From Aurelia coerulea (Eukaryota > Cnidaria > Scyphozoa > Semaeostomeae > Ulmaridae): DNA of 64,000 nt. The stretch is from assembly GCA_039566865.1 (NCBI GenBank), contig CM076948.1, forward strand, positions 24,873,001 to 24,937,000. The letters are read 5' to 3'. The translations under genes were made by a program, and so were the position numbers. Within the stretch, counting starts at the first letter, position 1. Every line of letters starts with the position of its first letter. The notes under the pieces were generated by a model. It ran no database searches. It saw nothing but the letters and a program-made list of their open reading frames with translations, and was not told the origin of the DNA. Of the stretch, positions 39,981-51,019 are shown in pieces.

Positions 39981-42900
39981 ATGATGGATGAGCAAGAAAA
40001 CTTTGGAATATCAGATGAGTATTTGGTGATGTCAGATTCAGAGTCCCGTAACAGAAGACGAATAGATGCCGAAGAACGAAGAAGGCTGAAACAGACGAGA
40101 GCAAATGCGAAGCGTGGGTTTACGAGAGCACTGAACCGAGTGGCAGAAACCATGCTGGCCGAATCGTCCCTCTCTGAAGTGATCACGAGTGAAATCAACT
40201 TGAAAACAGCCTTTGACGAATTCTGTCGTGCATGTGAGCTCTATTGCGATTCTCTTGTCGAAGAAGACGATTTGGATGAAAGCCGTGCATATTTTCACGA
40301 AGCCGAAGTGAGATTTCTGGCGATGAAAGACCGTATAGCCCTACGTTTTGAGCAAATTCAGCAGCCTGGTCAAGCAGACAGAGAGCATGATATTACCCCT
40401 GAAGACTCGGTAAGCCAAATTCATTCTACTAATGATTCTTGTAAGTCTTCTAGATCATCGATGCGTTCCAGTGAGCGACTTCTACAGGAAACACGATTGA
40501 CAAATGCTACAAGAAGGGCATCGTTGATGGCAGAGGCATCATTTTTGAAGATGAAACAGTCACTTGCAAATCGAGAGATACAGTTGCAACAACAAAGAGA
40601 GGATTTGGAAATGGAGATACAGTTGAGGAAACTTGAAGCAGAGGATGAAGTTTGCAATGATTTTGAGACCGTGATATCACATGCTCAGTCTGCAACTCCG
40701 TATGTTGGACGTGGACAAGTGAACCCCCATGTCCAGTCCGCTCCTCCACAGTTGCAGATGCCTGGTGTGTCGCGCAGTGTCATCTCACGCAGTGGCATTC
40801 AAGGTCATGTGATTGGTGCTCCTCCTCAGTTGTCAGTGAGTCAGTCCTTTGGTGAGCCAGTGAATCCCCATGTCCAGTCCGCTCCTCCACAGTTGCAGAT
40901 GCCTGGTGTGTCGCGCAGTGTCATCTCACGCAGTGGCGTTCAAGGTCATGTGATTGGTGCTCCTCCTCAGTTGTCAGTGAGTCAGTCCTTTGGTGAGCCA
41001 GTGAATCCCCATGTCCAGTCCGCTCCTCCACAGTTGCAGATGCCTGGTGTGTCGCGCAGTGTCATCTCACGCAGTGGCATTCAAGGTCATGTGATTGGTG
41101 CTCCTCCTCAGTTGTCAGTGAGTCAGTCCTTTGGTGAGCCAGTGAATCCCCATGTCCAGTCCGCTCCTCCACAGTTGCAGATGCCTGGTGTGTCGCGCAG
41201 TGTCATCTCACGCAGTGGCATTCAAGGTCATGTGATTGGTGCTCCTCCTCAGTTGTCAGTGAGTCAGTCCTTTGGTGAGCCAGTGAATCCCCATGTCCAG
41301 TCCGCTCCTCCACAGTTGCAGATGCCTGGTGTGTCGCGCAGTGTCATCTCACGCAGTGGCGTTCAAGGTCATGTGATTGGTGCTCCTCCTCAGTTGTCAG
41401 TGAGTCAGTCCTTTGGTGAGCCAGTGAATCCCCATGTCCAGTCCGCTCCTCCACAGTTGCAGATGCCTGGTGTGTCGCGCAGTGTCATCTCACGCAGTGG
41501 CGTTCAAGGTCATGTGATTGGTGCTCCTCCTCAGTTGTCAGTGAGTCAGTCCTTTGGTGAGCCAGTGAATCCCCATGTCCAGTCCGCTCCTCCACAGTTG
41601 CAGATGCCTGGTGTGTCGCGCAGTGTCATCTCACGCAGTGGCGTTCAAGGTCATGTGATTGGTGCTCCTCCTCAGTTGTCAGTGAGTCAGTCCTTTGGTG
41701 AGCCAGTGAATCCCCATGTACACTCCGCTCCTCCACAGTTGCCAATGCCTGGTGTGTCGCACAGTGTCATCTCACGCAGTGGCGTTCAAGGTCATGTGAT
41801 TGGTGCTCCTCCTCAGTTGTCAGTGAGTCAGTCCTTTGGTGAGCCATTGAATCCCCGTGTCCAGTCCGCTCCTCCACAGTTGCCCATGCCTGGTGTGTCG
41901 CGCAGTGGTGAACAAGATCATGATTTTGGTGCTCCTTCACAGTTACCATTTCCTTGCATGCAACAAGAATCACTGCAGCACCATGACATGAATGTTTCCC
42001 CAGAAGAAAGCATCTCCATGCAAAATGAAATAAATGACTCAGGTATTGAATATCTTGAAACTATGCGTAAATTAGCTGCTGCAACATTGCTACCAAAATC
42101 TGAACTGATGACATTTGATGGTGATCCTTTAAAATATTTCTCTTTCATAAAATCCTTTGAAAATAATGTGGAAAAAGATCTTTGTGATTCTAGCAGGCAG
42201 CTTCAACTTCTCATTCAATACTGTACTGGAAAGGCAAAGAAGGTGATAGAAAATTGCATTTTGCTGAGCCCATCAGAAGGATACAAGGAGGCCAAGAAGT
42301 TGCTGGCAGAAAGATTTGGAAATGTGTACAAAGTGACTAATTCTTGGATATGCAAAGTGACGAATGGACCAATGATAAAACCTGGTGATCGAGAAGCATT
42401 GATTGATCTGGCAGATGATTTACACAATTGTGAACTTACCCTCAAGGCAACAGGGAGACTGAATCAAGTCAACAATGAAGACTGCTTAGTGAAGATTCTG
42501 GAGAGATGTCCTGGCTTTGTCAAATCTCGCTGGCAATCAAGGGTTTATGAATTCCGAGAGCGTGGACATAACCCAAACATCGAAGATGTTAGCAAATTGG
42601 TGAGAATGGTAGCTGTTGAAAAGAACGACCCTGTATTTGGTGCACTCATGGAAAGGGATGGCAGTAAGCAGGCAACAAGGGACAAACGCATGAGACGACC
42701 TGGACATGTTGCTGATAAGTCAAGCCACAGCAGGCACGTGAACTTCAACATCCAGACAAATGCTGACCAGAAACCAAATGACAATGGAGGCAATGCAAGA
42801 TGCTATCTTTGTGAAGGCAAGCATAAACTAGAAGTATGTGAAGATTTCAAAGGCAAAACTGGCGTGGAACAACTCCAATTAATTCGTTCTCGCAAACTGT

Positions 42901-45900
42901 GTGACAACTGTTTGTCTTCGAGTCACTTCTCAGCTGGCTGCAAGCGTCGAAACGAATGCAAAGTGCCTGGTTGTCCTTTGAGAAGAAAACACATGACATC
43001 GTTACATGAAGCAGTTATGGCTTTCGAGAAGAAACGTCGAGAGACAACAATATCTGGAGCAGCTACAGATCAGCAGCAGTCCAGAAGAACAAATCAAAGT
43101 CAGTTTGTTGGATCGAATATGCACACTGGGGCCGGATATAGCAAAGGATTGACAATTGTGCCAGTAAAGATCAAAGGAAATGGACAGAGCAAGGTGATAT
43201 GTACATATGCTATGCTAGATACAGGCTCAACTGCTTCATTCTGCACAGAGGACATCTTGAAGAAGCTTGGAATCTCTGGAACACGATGCAAAATGTCTTT
43301 GGCTACAGTTAACAATGAAGAGCAACATGAATGTGTCATGGTCAACTTGGATGTCATGGATCTGGACGAGAATGTCATGATTGAAGTCCCAAATGCCTTC
43401 TCTGTGAAGAAACTGAATGTGTCATTGGAGTCAATCACAAAGCAAGATGATGTAGACAATTGGCCCTACCTGCATGGTGTAACAGTCCCAAGGGCACTTG
43501 CGAATCAAGATGTTGGTCTCCTTATTGGTGTGGATGTGCCAGAGGCGTTGCAACCAGAAGAGATTAGAAGAGCACAAAATGGTGGACCTTATGCAGTGAA
43601 GACGAAATTCGGTTGGACGCTTAATGGACCACTTTGGAGATATGGTAAAAACCGTAAGCAATGCTATCTCATTTCTTCCTGCGAAAATGATGACACGTTA
43701 GAGAAACAATTCAAGCAGTACATCAATCGTGACTTTTGTGAATCAACGGCTGACAACAACTGCAAAGCGATGTCGATGGAAGATAAGAAGGCACTAGCAG
43801 TACTCGATGACACAGCCAAACTTATTGATGGGCATTATCAACTTGCTATACCGTGGAGAGACATCCAACCATGTCTGCCAAACAACAAATCAGTGGCGGA
43901 ACACAGACTGAAACACCTGAAGAGGAAGTTGTCAAGGGATGTTGGCCTCTGTGAGAAGTATACCAACTTTATTGATGATCTCATGGTGAAAGACCACGCA
44001 AGAAAGGTTCCTCAAGATCAGATCAGTAGAAATGGTGGAGCGGTTTGGTATCTACCACATCACAATGTGCTCAATCCGAAGAAGCCCGAGAAAGTCAGAA
44101 TAGTTTTCGACTGTGCAGCAACATACCGTGGGAAATCACTGCATGACAATGTACTGCAAGGCCCTGACTTCACGAATTCACTTGTTGGCGTTTTACTCCG
44201 ATTCCGTCAAGAATCAGTGGCACTGATGGCAGATGTTGAATCCATGTTCCATCAGGTACGTGTTCACCCAAATGATGTTGATGCATTGCGCTTCCTTTGG
44301 TTTCCCCATGGTGATTTAAGCAAAGATCCAGAAGAGTATCAGATGCTCGTACATTTGTTTGGTGGTGTATGGTCACCATGCTGTGCAAGCTATGCTCTGA
44401 GGAAGACAGCTGTCGACAATGCAGACCGATATGCCTTTGAAGTCACTGAAACTGTGCGCAGAAATTTCTACGTGGATGACCTGTTGAAGTCAGTCAAGGA
44501 TACACAATCTGCAATCAAAATGTACAAAGAAGTTACTGAGCTGCTATCTCATGGAGGATTCCATCTGACGAAGTGGACAAGTAACAAGCGAGAGGTATTG
44601 GAGGTCATTCCAGACTCTGAGTTATCAAAGGAACTGAAGAATGTAGATTTTGAAAAGGACACGCTCCCAACTGAAAGAGCCTTGGGTCTCCAATGGAATA
44701 CAGAAAAAGATAAATTTCAATACAACATTGGTTTCAAGGACAAACCAGACACAAGACGAGGTATATTGAGCATCGTATCATCAGTGTATGACCCCCTTGG
44801 ATTTGTCTCACCGTTTATCCTTCGAGCAAAGATGATTCTACATCAGTTATGTCGGAAGAAGCTTGCATGGGATGATCCTGCCCCAGAAGAAGAACTTCAA
44901 TGTTGGAAGCAATGGCTTGCAGAACTACAAACACTTCAAGAATTATCTGTTGACAGATGCTTCAAGCCAGAAACATTTGGTGAACCAAACATGACAGAGC
45001 TACACCATTTCTCAGATGCTTCTGAAGCAGGTTATGGAGCAGTCTCATACATCAGAATGACTAACAACAAAGGCGCGGTTCACTGTGCATTCGTAACTGG
45101 AAAGTCACGACTATCCCCTTCGAAGTATATGAAAATTCCACGTCTTGAGTTATCAGCAGCTACAGTGGCAGTGAAATTGGACCAAATGATCAGAAAGGAG
45201 CTCGACTGCGAAATCAACAAATCATTCTTTTGGACTGATAGCCAAGCAGTTTTGAGGTACATTTACAATGAAAACAGAAGATTCCAGGCATTCGTTGCAA
45301 ACAGGCTGACAATCATACATGATGGCTCTGACCCAGAACAGAAGCCTGGCCTGCAAAAGATGGCAGATATACCATCAGATCGAGTCAATCCTGGTATGCC
45401 TCCGTTTACGTATGTTGGATACGACTGTTTTGGACCGTTCACGGTGAAGAGAAGACGTTGTCAAGAAAAAAGGTATGGTGTATTTTTCACATGTTTGGCA
45501 GTTCGTGCTGTGCATATCGAAGTAATTCATGGTATGGATACAGATTCCTTCATTCATGCATTAAGACGCTTCATGTCAAGAAGAGGTAGACCACAAGAAA
45601 TGAGATCTGACAATGGAACAAACTTTGTTGGTGGCAATCGTGAACTCAAGGAAGCAATAGATCAATGGAATAAAGACAAACTACATCAGCACTTTCTGCA
45701 GCAGGAAATCAAATGGATTCCAAACCCTCCAAAAGCTTCTCATATGGGTGGAGTATGGGAACGAATCATCAGATCAACAAGAAAGATAATGCAGGCACTT
45801 CTTCGAGAGCAGCTGCTGGATGACGAAGGACTTCAGACCCTCTTCTGCGAGATTGAGTCGATCATCAATGGAAGACCATTAACTAAAGTGTCCGATGACC

Positions 45901-46313
45901 CAAAAGATGCCAATGCCCTGACACCAAACCATCTTTTGCTTCTGAAATCAAATGAATGTTTTTCACCTGGCATTTTCGTGAAATCTGATAGCTATTCAAG
46001 AAGAAGATGGAGACAAGTGCAATATCTTGCTGACATTTTTTGGAGAGGATGGACGAGAGAGTACTTACCTATATTGCAGATGAGACAAAAATGGCAAACT
46101 GTCAAGCGAAACTTAGCCGTCGATGACATTGTTTTGGTGATGGATGAATCATTACCTAGAGGTTCTTGGCCTTTGGGAAGAGTGACTGAGGTGACAAAGG
46201 GAAGAGACGGTCTGGTTCGTTCTGTGAAGGTGAAGACAAGCAAATCAGAACTTTTGCGACCTATAGACAAGCTATGCCTTCTTGAGGCAGCGGAAGATAG
46301 AGAAGATAGATGA
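39981..46313 (+). CDS. BEL/Pao Gag-Pol polyprotein (2,110 aa), internally deleted
   Basis: One uninterrupted frame from the first in-frame ATG (ATGATGGATGAG). In order: charged N-terminus; probable coiled coil at about 183-226; a 47-residue tandem repeat at 247-664; a conserved Gag region (DUF1759 type) at about 704-850; two CCHC zinc knuckles starting at C941 and C974; an aspartic protease with DTG at 1080-1082; reverse transcriptase with D1418 and YVDD at 1497-1500; RNase H with D1679, E1723 and D1753; integrase core with D1815, D1877 and E1927 (61 and 49 residues between them); and a C-terminal domain at about 2000-2095 (DUF5641 type). Odd: near residue 1787 RNase H passes straight into the integrase core, so the last RNase H acidic residue, the linker and the integrase HHCC zinc-binding domain are absent, without a frame break. 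The element probably cannot integrate unaided. Domain names rest on motif recognition, not a search. Confidence 0.93.
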   Translation: MMDEQENFGISDEYLVMSDSESRNRRRIDAEERRRLKQTRANAKRGFTRALNRVAETMLAESSLSEVITSEINLKTAFDEFCRACELYCDSLVEEDDLDESRAYFHEAEVRFLAMKDRIALRFEQIQQPGQADREHDITPEDSVSQIHSTNDSCKSSRSSMRSSERLLQETRLTNATRRASLMAEASFLKMKQSLANREIQLQQQREDLEMEIQLRKLEAEDEVCNDFETVISHAQSATPYVGRGQVNPHVQSAPPQLQMPGVSRSVISRSGIQGHVIGAPPQLSVSQSFGEPVNPHVQSAPPQLQMPGVSRSVISRSGVQGHVIGAPPQLSVSQSFGEPVNPHVQSAPPQLQMPGVSRSVISRSGIQGHVIGAPPQLSVSQSFGEPVNPHVQSAPPQLQMPGVSRSVISRSGIQGHVIGAPPQLSVSQSFGEPVNPHVQSAPPQLQMPGVSRSVISRSGVQGHVIGAPPQLSVSQSFGEPVNPHVQSAPPQLQMPGVSRSVISRSGVQGHVIGAPPQLSVSQSFGEPVNPHVQSAPPQLQMPGVSRSVISRSGVQGHVIGAPPQLSVSQSFGEPVNPHVHSAPPQLPMPGVSHSVISRSGVQGHVIGAPPQLSVSQSFGEPLNPRVQSAPPQLPMPGVSRSGEQDHDFGAPSQLPFPCMQQESLQHHDMNVSPEESISMQNEINDSGIEYLETMRKLAAATLLPKSELMTFDGDPLKYFSFIKSFENNVEKDLCDSSRQLQLLIQYCTGKAKKVIENCILLSPSEGYKEAKKLLAERFGNVYKVTNSWICKVTNGPMIKPGDREALIDLADDLHNCELTLKATGRLNQVNNEDCLVKILERCPGFVKSRWQSRVYEFRERGHNPNIEDVSKLVRMVAVEKNDPVFGALMERDGSKQATRDKRMRRPGHVADKSSHSRHVNFNIQTNADQKPNDNGGNARCYLCEGKHKLEVCEDFKGKTGVEQLQLIRSRKLCDNCLSSSHFSAGCKRRNECKVPGCPLRRKHMTSLHEAVMAFEKKRRETTISGAATDQQQSRRTNQSQFVGSNMHTGAGYSKGLTIVPVKIKGNGQSKVICTYAMLDTGSTASFCTEDILKKLGISGTRCKMSLATVNNEEQHECVMVNLDVMDLDENVMIEVPNAFSVKKLNVSLESITKQDDVDNWPYLHGVTVPRALANQDVGLLIGVDVPEALQPEEIRRAQNGGPYAVKTKFGWTLNGPLWRYGKNRKQCYLISSCENDDTLEKQFKQYINRDFCESTADNNCKAMSMEDKKALAVLDDTAKLIDGHYQLAIPWRDIQPCLPNNKSVAEHRLKHLKRKLSRDVGLCEKYTNFIDDLMVKDHARKVPQDQISRNGGAVWYLPHHNVLNPKKPEKVRIVFDCAATYRGKSLHDNVLQGPDFTNSLVGVLLRFRQESVALMADVESMFHQVRVHPNDVDALRFLWFPHGDLSKDPEEYQMLVHLFGGVWSPCCASYALRKTAVDNADRYAFEVTETVRRNFYVDDLLKSVKDTQSAIKMYKEVTELLSHGGFHLTKWTSNKREVLEVIPDSELSKELKNVDFEKDTLPTERALGLQWNTEKDKFQYNIGFKDKPDTRRGILSIVSSVYDPLGFVSPFILRAKMILHQLCRKKLAWDDPAPEEELQCWKQWLAELQTLQELSVDRCFKPETFGEPNMTELHHFSDASEAGYGAVSYIRMTNNKGAVHCAFVTGKSRLSPSKYMKIPRLELSAATVAVKLDQMIRKELDCEINKSFFWTDSQAVLRYIYNENRRFQAFVANRLTIIHDGSDPEQKPGLQKMADIPSDRVNPGMPPFTYVGYDCFGPFTVKRRRCQEKRYGVFFTCLAVRAVHIEVIHGMDTDSFIHALRRFMSRRGRPQEMRSDNGTNFVGGNRELKEAIDQWNKDKLHQHFLQQEIKWIPNPPKASHMGGVWERIIRSTRKIMQALLREQLLDDEGLQTLFCEIESIINGRPLTKVSDDPKDANALTPNHLLLLKSNECFSPGIFVKSDSYSRRRWRQVQYLADIFWRGWTREYLPILQMRQKWQTVKRNLAVDDIVLVMDESLPRGSWPLGRVTEVTKGRDGLVRSVKVKTSKSELLRPIDKLCLLEAAEDREDR
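40719..41970 (+). repeat. 141-bp (47-codon) tandem repeat inside gag
   Basis: Eight full copies of a 141-bp unit (40719-41846), then a degenerate, shortened ninth (41847 to about 41970). Each begins VNPHVQSAPPQLQMPG and ends QLSVSQSFGEP. Copies 1-7 differ mainly by an Ile/Val switch (GGCATT/GGCGTT); copies 8 and 9 are more diverged. The unit is rich in Pro, Ser, Gln and Val with little charge, so probably disordered. Near-identity at DNA level means recent expansion. It lies between the coiled coil and the conserved Gag region, a place where length change may be tolerated. Confidence 0.95.
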
Positions 46314-46381
46314 GAAGGATATTTGTGCTTGAGATCAAGAGAAGGAAACAGTTACCGTCTGGTCCACTGTTTGGGGCCGGA

Positions 46382-46990
46382 TGTGACGCACAAATGTACT
46401 CTAGGGACACGGGACCTGTTCTCCCCTGTGTATTAAATTTGGTTGTTTTTCATCTGTTAAGTTGTTTACGTCGTATAGTTGTTTTGTTCATTTGGTTCAG
46501 TAATATAGTGACACGTAGCATAGTTGTAAGCCTCGGTTCGATGCTCGTAGCTATAAAAGCGAAGCGCGCCTTGCTTTCGGGGCTTCTAGAGACAGTGAAG
46601 GTGAACATGATAGAAGACCGGGACACGAAGAAACTTTGGCAGCACGCGGTGGCATTTGCTTTGGATTTTGCTGAGCCTTTATAGCTACGAGGAAATAAAG
46701 TTTGTAAGTATAATTGACCCTGTTGTATTGTATTAATTTCTTCATATTCTGTATTCTTCGTTATTCCTTGTGTATGCATTATTCGTTAGTTTCTTATTCG
46801 TTTTGATTATGCTTCGTTTATGCGTATATTTGGTCTATTTGAAGTTGATTTGAGCTTATTTTATTGTAGCAAACCGCATCATTTTACGCCTAAAGCCAGT
46901 GGTTATTATTGCTTTGGTTCTTGGGTTTTGGGCTTTGGATGTGAGTTGGAAAATTCCCCTGTAGCGATGCTTTAGAGATTCGTGGCTACA
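46382..46990 (+). repeat. 3' LTR
   Basis: 609 bp, 606 positions identical to the 5' LTR. TATAAAAG lies at 46552-46559 and AATAAA at 46694-46699. The bases just upstream, GTTTGGGGCCGGA, are the only candidate polypurine tract and a weak one. The satellite resumes directly after the terminal CTACA. Confidence 0.95.
46694..46699 (+). terminator. Poly-A signal of the 3' LTR
   Basis: AATAAA at the same LTR position as 39668-39673; expected to direct 3' end formation of the genomic RNA. Confidence 0.6.
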
Positions 46991-48135
46991 TGGAATATGA
47001 AACTTGGTTTGATTCAATTCACTCAAAACATAGTATATTTTTTGAAACATTTGAAACCTCATCAGGTTAATGAGGTTCAAATGATTGTAAACTTTCAAGA
47101 GAAAATGAAGTCAGAACACATTCTATTGTTGAAATCTTATAAATTTATAATGTATAGATGGAATATGAAACTTGGTTTGATTCAATTCACTCAAAACATA
47201 GTATATTTTTTGAAACATTTGAAACCTCATCAGGTTAATGAGGTTCAAATGATAGTAAACTTTCAAGAGAAAATGAAGTCAGAACACATTCTATTGTTGA
47301 AATCTTATAAATGTAGAATGTATAGATGGAATATGAAACTTGGTTTGATTCAATTCACTCAAAACATAGTATAGTTTTTGAAACATTTGAAACCTCATCA
47401 GGTTAATGAGGTTCAAATGATAGTAAACTTTCAAGAGCAAATGAAGTAAAAACACAGTCTATGGTTGAAATCTTATGAATTTATAATGTATAGATGCAAT
47501 ATGAAACTTGGTTTGATTCAATTCACTCGAAAAATAGTATATTTTTTGAAACATTTGAAACCTCATCAGGTTAATGAGGTTCAAATGATAGTAAAGTTTC
47601 AAGAGAAAATGAAGTCAGAACACATTCTATTGTTTAAATCTTATAAATTTAGAATGTATAGATGGAATATGAAACTTGGTTTGATTCAATTCACTCAAAA
47701 CATAGTATAGTTTTTGAAACATTTGAAACCTCATCAGGTTAATGAGGTTCAAATGATAGTAAACTTTCAAGAGCAAATGAAGTAAAAACACAGTCTATGG
47801 TTGAAATCTTATGAATTTATAATGTATAGATGGAATATGAAACTTGGTTTGATTCAATTCACTCAAAAAATAGTATATTTTTTGAAACATTTGAAACCTC
47901 ATCAGGTTAATGAGGTTCAAATGATAGTAAACTTGTCAAGAGAAAATAGAGTCAGAACACATTCTATTGTTGAAATCTTATGAATTTATAATGTATAGAT
48001 GGAACATGAAACTTGGTTTGATTCAATTCACTCAAAACATAGTATATTTTTTGAAACATTTGAAACCTCATCAGGTTAATGAGGTTCAAATGATAGTAAA
48101 CTTGTCAAGAGAAAATAGAGTCAGAACACATTCTA

Positions 48136-50155
48136 TTGTTGAAATCTTATGAATTTATAATGTATAGATGGAATATGAAACTTGGTTTGATTCAATTCAC
48201 TCAAAACATAGTATATTTTTTGAAACATTTGAAACCTCATCAGGTTAATGAGGTTCAAATGATAGTAAACTTTCAAGAGAAAATGAAGTCAGAACACATT
48301 CTATTGTTGAAATCTTATAAATTTATAATGTATAGATGGAAAATGAAACTTGGTTTGATTCAATTCACTCAAAACATAGTATATTTTTTGAAACATTTGA
48401 AACCTCATCAGGTTAATGAGGTTCAAATGATAGTAAACTTTCAAGAGAAAATGAAGTCAGAACACATTCTATTGTTGAAATCTTATAAATTTAGAATGTA
48501 TAGATGGAATATGAAACTTGGTTTGATTCAATTCACTCAAAACATAGTATATTTTTTGAAACATTTGAAACCTCATCAGGTTAATGAGGTTCAAATGATA
48601 GTAAACTTGTCAAGAGAAAATAGAGTCAGAACACATTCTATTGTTGAAATCTTATGAATTTATAATGTATAGATGGAATATGAAACTTGGTTTGATTCAA
48701 TTCACTCAAAACATAGTATATTTTTTGAAACATTTGAAACCTCATCAGGTTAATGAGGTTCAAATGATAGTAAACTTTCAAGAGAAAATGAAGTCAGAAC
48801 ACATTCTATTGTTGAAATCTTATAAATTTATAATGTATAGATGGAATATGAAACTTGGTTTGATTCAATTCACTCAAAACATAGTATATTTTTTGAAACA
48901 TTTGAAACCTCATCAGGTTAATGAGGTTCAAATGATAGTAAACTTTCAAGAGCAAATGAAGTAAAAACACAGTCTATGGTTGAAATCTTATGAATTTATA
49001 ATGTATAGATGGAATATGAAACTTGGTTTGATTCAGTTCACTCAAAACATAGTATATTTTTTGAAACATTTGAAACCTCATCAGGTTAATGAGGTTCAAA
49101 TGATAGTAAACTTGTCAAGAGAAAATAGAGTCAGAACACATTCTATTGTTGAAATCTTATGAATTTATAATGTATAGATGGAATATGAAACTTGGTTTGA
49201 TTCAATTCACTCAAAACATAGTATATTTTTTGAAACATTTGAAACCTCATCAGGTTAATGAGGTTCAAATGATAGTAAACTTTCAAGAGAAAATGAAGTC
49301 AGAACACATTCTATTGTTGAAATCTTATAAATTTATAATGTATAGATGGAAAATGAAACTTGGTCTGATTCAATTCACTCAAAACATAGTATATTTTTTG
49401 AAACATTTGAAACCTCATCAGGTTAATGAGGTTCAAATGATAGTAAACTTTCAAGAGAAAATGAAGTCAGAACACATTCTATTGTTGAAATCTTATAAAT
49501 TTAGAATGTATAGATGGAATATGAAACTTGGTTTGATTCAATTCACTCAAAACATAGTATATTTTTTGAAACATTTGAAACCTCATCAGGTTAATGAGGT
49601 TCAAATGATAGTAAACTTGTCAAGAGAAAATAGAGTCAGAACACATTCTATTGTTGAAATCTTATGAATTTATAATGTATAGATGGAATATGAAACTTGG
49701 TTTGATTCAATTCACTCAAAACATAGTATATTTTTTGAAACATTTGAAACCTCATCAGGTTAATGAGGTTCAAATGATAGTAAACTTTCAAGAGAAAATG
49801 AAGTCAGAACACATTCTATTGTTGAAATCTTATAAATTTATAATGTATAGATGGAATATGAAACTTGGTTTGATTCAATTCACTCAAAACATAGTATATT
49901 TTTTGAAACATTTGAAACCTCATCAGGTTAATGAGATTCAAATGATAGTAAACTTTCAAGAGAAAATGAAGTCAGAACACATTCTATTGTTGAAATCTTA
50001 TAAATTTAGAATGTATAGATGGAATATGAAACTTGGTTTGATTCAATTCACTCAAAACATAGTATAGTTTTTGAAACATTTGAAACCTCATCAGGTTAAT
50101 GAGGTCCAAATGATAGTAAACTTTCAAGAGCAAATGAAGTAAAAACACAGTCTAT
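48136..50155 (+). repeat. Higher-order repeat: tandem 1,010-bp hexamers
   Basis: The six-monomer block beginning at 48136 recurs at 49146, +1,010 bp. Both carry the rare AGATGGAAAATG change (48335 and 49345), an AAATTTAGAATG unit and a 169-bp AATAGAGTC unit at matching places. Correspondence weakens in the second half of the second copy. Confidence 0.6.
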
Positions 50156-51019
50156 GGTTGAAATCTTATGAATTTATAATGTATAGATGGAATATGAAAC
50201 TTGGTTTGATTCAATTCACTCAAAAAATAGTATATTTTTTGTAACATTTGAAACCTCATCAGGTTAATGAGGTTCAAATGATAGTAAACTTTCAAGAGCA
50301 AATGAAGTAAAAACACAGTCTATGGTTGAAATCTTATGAATTTATAATGTATAGATGGAATATGAAACTTGGTTTGATTCAGTTCACTCAAAACATAGTA
50401 TATTTTTTGAAACATTTGAAACCTCATCAGGTTAATGAGGTTCAAATGATAGTAAACTTTCAAGAGAAAATGAAGTCAGAACACATTCTATTGTTGAAAT
50501 TTTATAAATGTAGAATGTATAGATGGAATATGAAACTTGGTTTGATTCAATTCACTCAAAACATAGTATAGTTTTTGAAACATTTGAAACCTCATCAGGT
50601 TAATGAGGTTCAAATGATAGTAAACTTTCAAGAGCAAATGAAGTAAAAACACAGTCTATGGTTGAAATCTTATGAATTTATAATGTATAGATGGAATATG
50701 AAACTTGGTTTGATTCAATTCACTCAAAAAATAGTATATTTTTTGAAACATTTGAAACCTCATCAGGTTAATGAGGTTCAAATGATACTAAACTTGTCAA
50801 GAGCAAATAGAGTCAGAACAAATTCTATTGTTGAAATCTTATGAATTTATAATGTATAGATGGAATATGAAACTTGGTTTGATTCAATTCACACAAAACA
50901 TAGAATATTTTTTGAAACATTTGAAACCTCATCAGGTTAATGAGGTTCAAATGATAGTAAACTTTCAAGAAAAAATGAAGTCAGAACACATTCTATTGTT
51001 GAAATCCTATAAATTTATA

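Larger units (their letters stand above)
39356..46990 (+). mobile_element. BEL/Pao LTR retrotransposon, complete ends, internally deleted pol
   Basis: A 7,635-bp element with two 609-bp LTRs (TG...CA ends) around one open reading frame. Domain order is Gag with CCHC knuckles, aspartic protease, reverse transcriptase, RNase H, integrase and C-terminal domain. That order, and the style of the motifs, is that of the BEL/Pao superfamily. There is no env-like frame; only 68 bp separate the stop codon from the 3' LTR. No target-site duplication is visible: the left flank ends CACAG and the right begins TGGAA. Relative to the monomer, about 38 bp of satellite are missing at the junction. LTR similarity indicates a recent insertion. 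Confidence 0.95.

Noticed and set aside
40038..46270. Minus-strand open frames inside the retrotransposon
   Set aside because: Short shadows of the Gag-Pol frame; several are antisense to recognised motifs.
46310..46684. 124-codon frame after Gag-Pol as a possible env or accessory gene
   Set aside because: It lies almost entirely in the 3' LTR, repeats the 5' LTR frame, and has no signal peptide or membrane segment pattern of an envelope protein.
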